A stretch of DNA of 64,000 nucleotides from Anaeromassilibacillus sp. An172 (GTDB lineage Bacteria > Bacillota > Clostridia > Oscillospirales > Acutalibacteraceae): contig NZ_NFKS01000009.1 of NCBI RefSeq assembly GCF_002160515.1, positions 34,652-98,651 of the forward strand, written 5' to 3'. A program made the translations under genes and the position numbers. Positions 1-6,703 of this stretch are shown in pieces (the stretch's first letter is position 1; every line of letters begins with the position of its first letter). The notes beneath the pieces were generated by a model that worked only from the letters and a program-made list of their open reading frames with translations, was not told the DNA's origin and did not search any database.

Positions 1-1
1 G

Positions 2-79
2 GTTACTCCAAAGAGCATCCGTATGCGCAAGAAAATTCTCTCCAAGGAACTGAGAATGAAGAAAGCATTTAAGAAGTAA
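2..79 (+). CDS. typA: TypA/BipA GTPase, C-terminal end only
   Basis: The window opens inside a reading frame that runs 25 codons to a TAA at 77-79. The residues include TPKSIRMRKK followed by a basic tail, which is the typical end of the ribosome-associated translational GTPase TypA/BipA. Only the last residues are visible, so GTPase motifs cannot be checked and the call rests on that short C-terminal signature. The gene lies 70 bp upstream of the exonuclease gene on the same strand and may be cotranscribed with it. Confidence 0.6.
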   Translation, partial: VTPKSIRMRKKILSKELRMKKAFKK

Positions 80-149
80 TTTGTTTTGAATTTGGTTCTG
101 TAAATTTTGTCTTATCAAGAAAATTAACCGAAAGTGCTGAGAAGAAAGA

Positions 150-1085
150 ATGAGTGAGAATAATTACGTTAAAGATTTTATAGTTATTTTGGACCTTGAA
201 TGGAACAGCGGTTTTTGCAGAACGCTTAAAAGAAATTTTAATGAGATTATCGAAATCGGAGCGGTGAAGCTGGACAGCAATCTTGAAACAGTTGACACCT
301 TTTCTGAAATTGTTATGCAGAAATTTAATATGAAGTTTAACCCTTGGGTTCAGGAGCTTACACACATTTCTCAGTGGGAATTAAACAGCGCAAAAGAGAA
401 TTTTAAGACAGTTTATAAAAAATTCGGCGCTTTTCTGGGAGATGCGGTTCTTATGACCTGGGGAAGCACAGATTTGTCGGTGCTGTCTGAAAACTGCCGT
501 GTGCATTTCGGTACCGCAAAACCGCTCTTTGTTAAAAAGTACTGCAACTTGCAGACTTACTGCGCTAAGGCTTTGAATATGTACGACGCATCAAAACAGA
601 TGGGTTTAAGCGCCGCCTGTGAGCATATGGGTATTGAGATACCGGAAATTCCTCTCCACAGAGCGGTAAACGATGCGGAAGTCAGCGCAATGTGCTTGAA
701 AGCTGTGTACAACCGTGATGTTTTGGATTCTCAGACTGCGGTTACTGACGACGAGTTTTTCAGAAGAATGAGCTTCAAGCCCAAGTATCTGAGGGATTTG
801 GATAATCCGTTGGTGGATAAATCCCTTATTGAAATGGACTGCCCTGTCTGCGGAAAAAAGATGACACGCACTTCTGATTTGAAATTCCACAACAGAGGTT
901 TTCGTGCCGATTTTTCCTGCGACTCATGCGGAGAAAAGAGAACAGCTATGTTTGTTTATAAGCTCTGCTTTGACGGGGTTAAGTTTAAAAAGAAGTTTTT
1001 AAAGCCTGCTCCGGTCAATGAGGAAGAACCTCAGACAGAACGTAAAATGAAGCTGGCAGCTACTAAACTTTATCAGGAATCATAA
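150..1085 (+). CDS. DEDDh 3'-5' exonuclease with C-terminal zinc ribbon
   Basis: This 311-residue protein has the DnaQ-like exonuclease fold. Exo I is DLEW with D15 and E17, Exo II contains D108 in the WGSTDLS stretch, and Exo III is H170 with D175 in HRAVNDAE. It resembles the KapD/ERI-1-like branch rather than the polymerase III epsilon subunit. After the nuclease domain there is a Cys4 zinc-ribbon-like segment (C231-x2-C234 and a second CxxC near 260), so nucleic-acid binding by the C-terminus is plausible. The substrate (DNA or RNA) cannot be told from sequence. The start lies a few bases after a GAAAGAA purine tract that is a weak ribosome site. The gene ends in a strong intrinsic terminator. 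Confidence 0.75.
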   Translation: MSENNYVKDFIVILDLEWNSGFCRTLKRNFNEIIEIGAVKLDSNLETVDTFSEIVMQKFNMKFNPWVQELTHISQWELNSAKENFKTVYKKFGAFLGDAVLMTWGSTDLSVLSENCRVHFGTAKPLFVKKYCNLQTYCAKALNMYDASKQMGLSAACEHMGIEIPEIPLHRAVNDAEVSAMCLKAVYNRDVLDSQTAVTDDEFFRRMSFKPKYLRDLDNPLVDKSLIEMDCPVCGKKMTRTSDLKFHNRGFRADFSCDSCGEKRTAMFVYKLCFDGVKFKKKFLKPAPVNEEEPQTERKMKLAATKLYQES

Positions 1086-1097
1086 TATTTTATTTAC

Positions 1098-1133
1098 AAA
1101 ATCCTCTCCGGAATCTTCGGGGAGGATTTTTTT
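1098..1133 (+). terminator. Intrinsic terminator after the exonuclease gene
   Basis: Stem ATCCTCTCC (1101-1109) pairs with the GGGGAGGAT arm ending at 1127, followed by a run of T residues. Confidence 0.85.
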
Positions 1134-1183
1134 GTCAAGAGTTTTTGGAAATTTTTTCTACATATTTCTACATTTTTCGCAGT

Positions 1184-1205
1184 ACTGTACCTTTTTTGGT
1201 ACAGT
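1184..1205. promoter_or_regulatory. Perfect 8-bp inverted repeat with T6 loop
   Basis: ACTGTACC (1184-1191), six T, GGTACAGT (1198-1205). It lies 140 bp upstream of the small helix-turn-helix gene pair and just after two near-identical TTTCTACAT words (about 1155 and 1166). It could be an operator or a terminator-like hairpin; no T tract follows, which favours an operator. The rest of 1134-1344 holds no recognisable gene. Confidence 0.4.
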
Positions 1206-1344
1206 GAATGTTAAATATCTTTCACATGGAACAACCGTTCGATGAAAATATTGTAAAATTCTTCCTTACCTGCTAAAATTTTATTAGAGTTTTGAACGCC
1301 CCGCAAAACTCGTTTGGAAGTTATATAAAAAATATTTCTTTTAT

Positions 1345-1587
1345 GTGAAAGGGATGGTTGTGGTGGATTATATTAAGTGGTCTGAAGAATATATGGAAAA
1401 TGCGGAAATCATAAAAAGTAATATCGACAAGATACAGGAAAGAATTAAAAATGCGCCCCCAGAGAAAAAAAGTACTTTTTATGAGCTTTTGGGAAAATAC
1501 AGAACCATATATTACGAAAGTCTTAAAACAGCGGAATTTTTGAGAAACAGAAGTGTGGAGAGTGGAACAAGATGCCGAATAATGTAA
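1345..1587 (+). CDS. Small hypothetical protein, first gene of a two-gene unit
   Basis: An 80-residue, charged, probably helical protein that I do not recognise. Three starts are possible: GTG 1345, ATG 1354 and GTG 1363. The AAAGGG ribosome-site sequence at 1348-1353 is best spaced for GTG 1363, which would shorten the protein by six residues. Its end overlaps the start of the next gene by 16 bp, so the two are translationally coupled. It has no signal peptide or membrane segment. The pairing with a sigma-like DNA-binding protein suggests a partner or regulator role, but this is inference. Confidence 0.55.
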   Translation: MKGMVVVDYIKWSEEYMENAEIIKSNIDKIQERIKNAPPEKKSTFYELLGKYRTIYYESLKTAEFLRNRSVESGTRCRIM

Positions 1588-1868
1588 TTCATATTAAGGA
1601 CGACAACGCCGACGCAGTGTTTTTTGATTATTACTGCGCAAATTCAGGCGGAGTTTCCTGCGGAAAGGACAAAATGAAAAAAATCCTGCAAAAAGCAATG
1701 AGGGAAGAGCTTACAGAAAAACAAAGAGTGTGCATGACAAGATATTATCTTGAAAGCAAAACCATTAGGGTAATCGCAACGGAGATGAGCTTGAGTCCTT
1801 CAACTGTTTGCAGACACATTCAAAACGCAAGAAAAAAAATCCGCCACATTGCGGATTACTATATCTGA
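1572..1868 (+). CDS. Sigma-70 region 4-like helix-turn-helix protein
   Basis: This 98-residue protein has in its C-terminal half the pattern LTEKQRVCM ... VIATEMSLSPSTVCRHI, typical of sigma region 4 / LuxR-type helix-turn-helix domains. The recognition helix is around residues 76-92 and a basic RKKIRH tail follows. There is no region 2, so it cannot act as a complete sigma factor. It is more like the small sigma-like regulators found in phage and mobile elements, or an orphan -35-binding regulator. Translation is coupled to the upstream 80-residue ORF. Its targets are unknown; the palindrome at 1184-1205 is a candidate. Confidence 0.65.
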   Translation: MPNNVIHIKDDNADAVFFDYYCANSGGVSCGKDKMKKILQKAMREELTEKQRVCMTRYYLESKTIRVIATEMSLSPSTVCRHIQNARKKIRHIADYYI

Positions 1869-1887
1869 TTGAACTTTAAAATATGAA

Positions 1888-1922
1888 GAAAGGGAAGTGT
1901 TTTTTTTAACGCTTCCCTTTCG
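1888..1922. terminator. Hairpin terminator after the helix-turn-helix gene
   Basis: AAAGGGAAG (1889-1897) pairs with CTTCCCTTT (1912-1920), and T8 lies in the loop. The downstream T tract is weak, so efficiency is uncertain. It also marks the outer boundary of the repeat array that follows. Confidence 0.55.
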
Positions 1923-1940
1923 TTTAATGTTATTTTTTAT

Positions 1941-2270
1941 GAAAATAAAAAAGCTAAATAAGAGCGAATCATTCCAAAGACCAAACAAAACGCCTCGCCC
2001 AACCTGTACAGAAGTTAATTTATATATCAAACCTTGGCAGATCGGAAATAAAAAATAAAAAAGCTAAATGAAAGCGAACCATTCCAAAGACTAAACAAAA
2101 CGTCTCGTCCGACCTGTGTAGAAGTTGATTTTTATATCCAACCTCGGCAGATAGGAAATAAAAAATAAAAAAGCTAAATGAAAGCGAACCATTCCAAAGA
2201 CTAAACAAAACGTCTCGTCCGACCTGTGTAGAAGTTGATTTTTATATCCAACCTTGGCAGGTCGGATATA
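1941..2270 (-). repeat. Repeat array 1: three 110-bp tandem units with a covarying hairpin
   Basis: Three units of exactly 110 bp lie at 1941-2050, 2051-2160 and 2161-2270. Units 2 and 3 are almost identical and unit 1 is more diverged. Read on the minus strand, each unit starts with a hairpin: CCGACCTG/CAGGTCGG in unit 3, CCGATCTG/CAGGTTGG in unit 1 (two G-T wobbles, paired only on the minus strand), and CCTATCTG/CAGGTCGG in unit 2 (one mismatch). A conserved CGAGAC or CGAGGC box and a T-rich tail follow. The array is homologous, in opposite orientation, to the array at 10831-11190. It carries only short repeat-derived ORFs that I do not regard as genes. Confidence 0.9.
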
Positions 2271-2274
2271 AAAA

Positions 2275-2484
2275 TCAAAGCATGAAGTCTTCGGGGGTGA
2301 AGGTTTGGGAGAGGGTGGGTTCTCCTTTTGGCTTGCGCATGGTTGGGTTGTATTTAAACTTTCTGCATTTTCCGTTTTTGATTGTTTTTCCTGCGGAACA
2401 AAGAAACTCCTTTCCGTTGCTTACGGAATTTTGGCAGTATTCGCAGTTTACCTCTATTGAAGCTCCGAAAAGCGGTGTTTTCAT
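2275..2484 (-). CDS. Small Cys4 protein, function unknown
   Basis: A 69-residue protein with C14-x2-C17, C29 and C40, a spacing suited to a small zinc- or iron-sulfur-binding fold. The N-terminus is MKTPLFGASIE and the C-terminus is TPEDFML. I believe similar short proteins occur in other Oscillospiraceae, but no function comes to mind. A good AAAGGA ribosome site precedes the ATG. The stop codon TGA is also the first part of a 16-base sequence shared with the 3' end of the gene at 10201-10821, and the structured repeat array starts right there. It is transcribed divergently from pgeF. Confidence 0.65.
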   Translation of the reverse strand: MKTPLFGASIEVNCEYCQNSVSNGKEFLCSAGKTIKNGKCRKFKYNPTMRKPKGEPTLSQTFTPEDFML

Positions 2485-2634
2485 GTTTACACGTCCTTTG
2501 CTTTATTGTTTTGGCAGAAAAATATAGTTTTTGTTTATAATTAAATTATATCATCGATTATTTTTTCTTGCAAGTGATAATCTTATATAGTAAAATAAAC
2601 TAATCAAACAAATCACTTAAAGGGAGTTGTTTTA

Positions 2635-3468
2635 ATGTTCAGTATAAATTCAAAGACCATGACACTTAAAGAAAATAAAGGTGTTTGCTTTCTCAAATAT
2701 AATGAGCTTGAAAAAATTGATTTTATAAATCACGCCTTTTCTACAAGAATAGGCGGAGTTTCTGAAAATGAGTTTACATCTATGAACCTTTCATTTGGCA
2801 GAGGCGACCCGGATGAAAATGTTACTGAGAATTATAAGATTTTCTGCGACGCAGCAGGCTTTGACTATGAAAGCCTTGTGGCTTCCGCTCAGGACCATAA
2901 TACTTTTGTAAGGGTTGTGACTAAGGCGGATAAAGGCGTGGGAATCTATAAACCACGTGATATCCAGAGCGTTGACGCTGTGGTGACAAATGAAAAGGGA
3001 GTTACCTTAGTTACATATTACGCAGACTGCACACCGCTGTTCTTTGTGGATACAAAGAATAAGGCTATAGGCCTTGCCCATGCGGGATGGCGTGGAACCG
3101 TGGGCAGAATAGGCGAAAAGGTCTTAAAAACCATGAAAGAAAACTACGGCACAAACCCTCAGGATGTAAAGGTATGTATAGGCCCTGCAATTTCAAAGTG
3201 CTGTTACGAGGTTGACAGTCCTGTGGCTGAAAAGTTTTTAGGGCTTGAGGGACTGGACAGCTCAAAGTTTGTCTTTGATAAGGGCGAAGGCAAGTATATG
3301 CTTGACCTTTTGGAATGTAACAGACAGATTGTGGTGAGCGCCGGAGTTAATCCCGAAAATGTGGTTTTGAGCGACCTTTGCACAAAATGCAACAGCGACC
3401 TTTTATGGAGCCACCGTGCCACAAACGGTAAAAGAGGCACAATGAGCGCCTTTATGTGTATTAAATAA
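2635..3468 (+). CDS. pgeF: Peptidoglycan editing factor PgeF (YfiH, laccase-domain family)
   Basis: At 277 residues this is the usual length for the YfiH/PgeF family (formerly 'multicopper polyphenol oxidase'). The metal site is visible as H88 (QDHNTF), C132 (YADCTP) and H149 (LAHAGWRGT). Family members hydrolyse or edit mis-incorporated amino acids in peptidoglycan precursors, and purine nucleoside cleavage has also been reported. It should be cytoplasmic, as no signal peptide is seen. The start follows AAAGGGAG at proper spacing. It is monocistronic: divergent from the Cys4 mini-gene and convergent with the pseudouridine synthase, with a shared terminator between. Confidence 0.88.
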   Translation: MFSINSKTMTLKENKGVCFLKYNELEKIDFINHAFSTRIGGVSENEFTSMNLSFGRGDPDENVTENYKIFCDAAGFDYESLVASAQDHNTFVRVVTKADKGVGIYKPRDIQSVDAVVTNEKGVTLVTYYADCTPLFFVDTKNKAIGLAHAGWRGTVGRIGEKVLKTMKENYGTNPQDVKVCIGPAISKCCYEVDSPVAEKFLGLEGLDSSKFVFDKGEGKYMLDLLECNRQIVVSAGVNPENVVLSDLCTKCNSDLLWSHRATNGKRGTMSAFMCIK

Positions 3469-3475
3469 ATTTTTG

Positions 3476-3508
3476 AAAGCCGAGGAATTTTATTTCCTTG
3501 GCTTTTTT
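3476..3508. terminator. Bidirectional terminator between pgeF and the RluA-type gene
   Basis: AAAGCCGAGGAA (3476-3487) pairs with TTCCTTGGCTTT (3494-3505), with T-rich flanks on the plus strand. It overlaps the last codons of the minus-strand gene. Confidence 0.85.
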
Positions 3509-4575
3509 CTGTTGTCCGGTTTTTTGTAGTTTTTATTTTTCTGACTTTTTGGAGCAGATTTTTTTGAGCTGTTTTCCTTTGAGGAGGGGAGAGTTTTCAT
3601 GTTCTCAAAAGGTGTAAAGTCGATTTTGCCGTTTTTTGCAAACCATATTGTTTTTACTGAAAACTCTTTGCCGTCAAGATAGGAAAGTATTCCTCCGTCG
3701 GTTTCAAATTTGAAAACAAGCTTGTAGGAATAAAGAGCCTGACGTGTAAGTCCCAAAGCTCTGTTCTGAGCGTTTAAGCCGTATTTTCCGTCGCCGGCTA
3801 AGGGATGACCGATTGAAGCCATGTGTGCTCTTATCTGGTGGGTTCTTCCTGTGAGAAGCTCTACCTCCACAAGGCTCAGTCCTCTTTGTTCGTCTAAAAC
3901 CTTGTACTTTGTTTTTATGGTTTTGGAATTTTCTGTGGGCTTTTTAAGAACGTAAACACGGTTTTGGCTTTCGTTCTTTTCAAGATAATCTATGAGCAAA
4001 TCCTCTTTTTTCTTTAAAGTTCCGAAAACAAGGCAGAGATAGTATTTCTCAAGCTCTCGGCTTTTCATCTTCTGGTTTAAAATTCTAAGACTTTCGGCGT
4101 TTTTGGCGGCAATTACAATTCCGCCTGTGTTGCGGTCTATTCTGTTTACAAGAGCTGGAACAAAGGAATTTTCATCCTTTGGGTCGTATTCGCCTTTGTC
4201 GTAAAGATAATGCTGTATTCTTGAAATAAGGCTGTCAAAGTGGTAGTTTTCGTCCTGATGAACTATAAGTCCCGGCTGCTTGTCCACAAGAAGTATGTTT
4301 TCGTCCTCGTAAACTATTGAAAGCTTTGAGGGAGCTTTTAAAAAGTCGTAGCTGTCATATACTGGAGCGTCAAAAAATTCATCCTTAATATACAGGGTGA
4401 GAACGTCGCCCTCTTTAAGGCGTGAGGATATTTCGCACTTTTTACCGTTGAGCTTTATGTATTTGGTTCTTATATATTTGTACATCAATGGCAGAGGCAT
4501 TGTCTTAAATCTCTTTGTAAGAAATTTATCAAGCCTTTGTCCGCTGTCGTTTTTGTTTATTTCAATGGTTCTCAT
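3490..4575 (-). CDS. RluA-family 23S rRNA pseudouridine synthase
   Basis: The N-terminus is an S4 RNA-binding domain (residues ~1-65, with SGQRLDKFL) followed by the RluA catalytic domain. The catalytic aspartate is D147 in VNRIDRNTGG, and GRTHQIRAH is present further on. The family isomerises uridine to pseudouridine in 23S rRNA; RluC versus RluD specificity cannot be assigned. I place the start at ATG 4575 because AGGA lies 8 bases before it; the frame stays open to 4608, but that would add 11 residues with no ribosome site. An unusual C-terminal tail of about 35 residues is almost only Lys, Ser, Asn and Pro and is probably disordered and RNA-binding. Confidence 0.88.
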   Translation of the reverse strand: MRTIEINKNDSGQRLDKFLTKRFKTMPLPLMYKYIRTKYIKLNGKKCEISSRLKEGDVLTLYIKDEFFDAPVYDSYDFLKAPSKLSIVYEDENILLVDKQPGLIVHQDENYHFDSLISRIQHYLYDKGEYDPKDENSFVPALVNRIDRNTGGIVIAAKNAESLRILNQKMKSRELEKYYLCLVFGTLKKKEDLLIDYLEKNESQNRVYVLKKPTENSKTIKTKYKVLDEQRGLSLVEVELLTGRTHQIRAHMASIGHPLAGDGKYGLNAQNRALGLTRQALYSYKLVFKFETDGGILSYLDGKEFSVKTIWFAKNGKIDFTPFENMKTLPSSKENSSKKSAPKSQKNKNYKKPDNRKKPRK

Positions 4576-4690
4576 ATTACACCGTCCTGTTAGTTTTACG
4601 GTAATCATTATACCAAGATAAGAATGTCACTTCAAGAATTTTATGTAACAAGTTTTTTGCCTTTGTATATTATGGTAAAGGGTGATGATT

Positions 4691-4837
4691 ATGAGCCGCT
4701 GCAGAAGAGGCCCAAACGCTGTGGCTATTGCTTTCGGCGCCGGATTGATTGTGGCGAGTATATTTGAATGTGAATGTGTAGTCATGATTGCAGCCATAAC
4801 CATCATAATAATAGCTTTGAGCTGTGGCAGGAGGTAG
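4691..4837 (+). CDS. 48-residue hydrophobic small protein upstream of spoVM
   Basis: The gene starts at ATG 4691 behind AAAGGGTGATG and stops at TAG 4835-4837. The protein has a short basic Cys-containing head (MSRCRRGPN), two hydrophobic stretches separated by FECEC, and a CGRR tail. The layout suggests a small membrane protein with four cysteines. It ends 3 bp before spoVM, so the two are very likely one transcript and it may have a role in sporulation. I do not recognise it firmly. Confidence 0.6.
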   Translation: MSRCRRGPNAVAIAFGAGLIVASIFECECVVMIAAITIIIIALSCGRR

Positions 4838-4840
4838 CTT

Positions 4841-4939
4841 ATGAAAGTTATACTTATTGAAAGACCGAAGTTTTTATCTTTTCTCCTCAGAAGAATTTAC
4901 CACATTCCAAAAATAAAAACCAACGGAAATCCGGGCTGA
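4841..4939 (+). CDS. spoVM: SpoVM, stage V sporulation morphogenetic peptide
   Basis: This 32-residue peptide begins MKVILIERPKFLSFLLRRIY. It fits the SpoVM pattern of a short hydrophobic beta start, a conserved P-K-F-L and an amphipathic helix with paired arginines. In Bacillus subtilis SpoVM is 26 residues, recognises the curved forespore membrane and recruits SpoIVA for spore coat assembly. Here there is an extra polar C-terminal extension of about 7 residues (KTNGNPG). A perfect AGGAGGT ribosome site precedes the ATG, and a strong terminator follows. It was identified by eye; the peptide is short, so some doubt remains. Confidence 0.75.
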   Translation: MKVILIERPKFLSFLLRRIYHIPKIKTNGNPG

Positions 4940-4970
4940 AAGCTAAAAACAACTGAATAGTAACAGCAGA

Positions 4971-5016
4971 AACATCCGTCTAAAGCTTTTTATGTAAGGG
5001 CTTAGGCGGATGTTTT
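4971..5016 (+). terminator. Intrinsic terminator after spoVM
   Basis: AACATCCGTCTAAAGC (from 4971) pairs with GCTTAGGCGGATGTT (ending 5013), followed by TTT. Confidence 0.85.
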
Positions 5017-5143
5017 ATCATTCTGTTGTTTTTGTTATGACAAGAAAAAGAAAATTTATGAATAAAAATGCACATATTCAGACTGTATTTTTTATCTTAG
5101 TTACATGTTTTTTACAAAGCACTTGTATTTTTTACCTTATTTA

Positions 5144-5172
5144 TTGACAAAAGCTGAAAATGGTAGTATATT
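5144..5172 (+). promoter_or_regulatory. Sigma-A promoter of livJ
   Basis: TTGACA (5144-5149), 17-bp spacer, TATATT (5167-5172), about 60 bp before the livJ start. Confidence 0.7.
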
Positions 5173-5233
5173 TCAAAGTGCAATAACATTGCGAAGATTA
5201 TGCATAAAAATGAATAAAATGGAGGTATTTAAA

Positions 5234-6451
5234 GTGTTCAAGAAATTTATTGCCCTCGCACTTGCATCACTCATGGTAGTGGGCGCACTTGCAGGATGCG
5301 GCGGAAACAACACAGACAACACAGACAACACAGCTACAGAAAACACAACTACAGCTGACGGTGCTTCTGAAAACACAGGTGCAACAGGCGGTACTATTAA
5401 GATCGGCGCAACAGGCCCTCTCACAGGTGATACTGCTGTTTACGGTAAGGCTGTTCAGAACGGCGCACAGCTGGCTGTTGACGAAATCAACGCAGCAGGC
5501 GGCGTAAACGGCTACCAGCTCGAGTTCAAGATGCAGGACGACGAAAACGACGTTGAGAAGGCTGCTACAGCTTACAACGCTCTTAAGGACTGGGGTATGC
5601 AGATTTCCCTTGGCTCTGTTACAAGTAAGCCATGTATCAATGTTAACTCTTATGCTTCACAGGACAACATGTTCCTTTTGACTCCTTCTGCTACAGCAGT
5701 AGAGAGCATCAACACAGACAACGCTTTCAGAGTTTGCTTCTCTGACCCTAACCAGGGTGCTAAGTCTGCTGAGTATATCTCACAGCAGGGTCTTGCTACA
5801 AAGATTGCTGTAATCTATGACAGCTCTGACCCATATTCATCAGGTATCTACAACACATTTAAGGCTGAGGCTGAGAAAGACGGTCTTGAGATCGTAGCTG
5901 CTGAGGCTTTCACATCTGACGCTAAGTCCGACTTCTCTGTTCACCTCCAGAAGGCACAGAGCGCAGGCGCAGAGCTTGTATTCCTTCCAATCTACTATCA
6001 GGAAGCTTCTCTTATCCTCCAGCAGGCTAAGAGCAAGGGCTATGAGCCACTCTTCTTCGGCTGCGACGGTTTGGACGGTATCCTTGCTATGGATAACTTC
6101 GACACAAGCCTTGCAGAGGGCGTAATGCTCCTCACACCATTCGCAGCAGACGCTCAGGATGAAAAGACTGTTACTTTCGTTTCTGCTTTCAAAGAGAAGT
6201 TCAACGAGACTCCTAACCAGTTTGCAGCAGACGCATACGATGCAATCTATGCAATTAAGGCTGCTTTGGAGAAGGGCAACGTAACAGACCCAACAATGAA
6301 CTATTCAGACCTTTGTAATATCCTCAAGGTTGCTATGACAGAAATCACTGTTGAGGGCGTTACAGGTACAATCACTTGGACTGCTGACGGTGAGCCTAAC
6401 AAGGAGCCTAAGGGTATGATTATCGAAGACGGCGCTTACAAAGCAATGTAA
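5234..6451 (+). CDS. livJ: Branched-chain amino acid ABC transporter, substrate-binding lipoprotein
   Basis: The start is GTG 5234, behind GGAGG at 5221-5225. It gives a 405-residue protein with a lipoprotein signal peptide ending in LAGC, the lipidated cysteine being residue 22. A Thr/Asn/Asp-rich linker follows, encoded partly by a 9-bp triplet repeat, then a periplasmic-binding-protein type I domain beginning IKIGATGPLTGDTA with INAAGGVNG. It captures Leu/Ile/Val or a related ligand outside the membrane and hands it to LivHM. Codon choice is strongly biased to CTC, TAC, AAC and GAC, as in a highly expressed gene. Its own terminator and a second promoter separate it from livH, allowing excess binding protein. 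Confidence 0.92.
   Translation: MFKKFIALALASLMVVGALAGCGGNNTDNTDNTATENTTTADGASENTGATGGTIKIGATGPLTGDTAVYGKAVQNGAQLAVDEINAAGGVNGYQLEFKMQDDENDVEKAATAYNALKDWGMQISLGSVTSKPCINVNSYASQDNMFLLTPSATAVESINTDNAFRVCFSDPNQGAKSAEYISQQGLATKIAVIYDSSDPYSSGIYNTFKAEAEKDGLEIVAAEAFTSDAKSDFSVHLQKAQSAGAELVFLPIYYQEASLILQQAKSKGYEPLFFGCDGLDGILAMDNFDTSLAEGVMLLTPFAADAQDEKTVTFVSAFKEKFNETPNQFAADAYDAIYAIKAALEKGNVTDPTMNYSDLCNILKVAMTEITVEGVTGTITWTADGEPNKEPKGMIIEDGAYKAM
5307..5333 (+). repeat. Three 9-bp tandem repeats in the livJ linker
   Basis: ACAACACAG occurs three times in a row (5307-5315, 5316-5324, 5325-5333) and encodes a repeated Asn-Thr-Asp in the linker after the lipidated cysteine. Slippage here would change linker length without breaking the frame. 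Confidence 0.85.
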
Positions 6452-6490
6452 TTTCGGTATAATACTTTTGTAAATTAAAATTTTAAAATT

Positions 6491-6528
6491 CCCCGTCTGA
6501 GGTATAAAACCCTTGGGCGGGGTTTTGT
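6491..6528 (+). terminator. Terminator between livJ and livH
   Basis: CCCCGTCTGAGG (6491-6502) pairs with CCTTGGGCGGGG (6511-6522), followed by TTTTGTTTT. Confidence 0.85.
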
Positions 6529-6635
6529 TTTGATTGAGTTAGACTCCTTTTTTTATTTTTCCGCTTTTTACCTGTTTAAAGCTGTAACTTATTAGCCTTT
6601 TTGGCGTTTAAAATGCAAAATAATCGGTTTTAATA

Positions 6636-6664
6636 TTGTATTGGTGAAAAAAGTGTGATACAAT
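6636..6664 (+). promoter_or_regulatory. Promoter of livHMGF
   Basis: TTGTAT (6636-6641), 17-bp spacer, TACAAT (6659-6664), 40 bp before livH. Confidence 0.55.
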
Positions 6665-6703
6665 AAAAATTGTTATTTTATTGGGTATGAAAGGAGAAAA
6701 AGT

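Noticed and set aside
1800..2208. Two minus-strand frames over repeat array 1
   Set aside because: They contain the same Phe/Ser-rich peptide once per 110-bp unit and are by-products of the repeat, with no ribosome site.
1941..2270. CRISPR array
   Set aside because: The units are 110 bp and repeated over their full length, with no unique spacers and no cas genes in the window. The same holds for 10831-11190.
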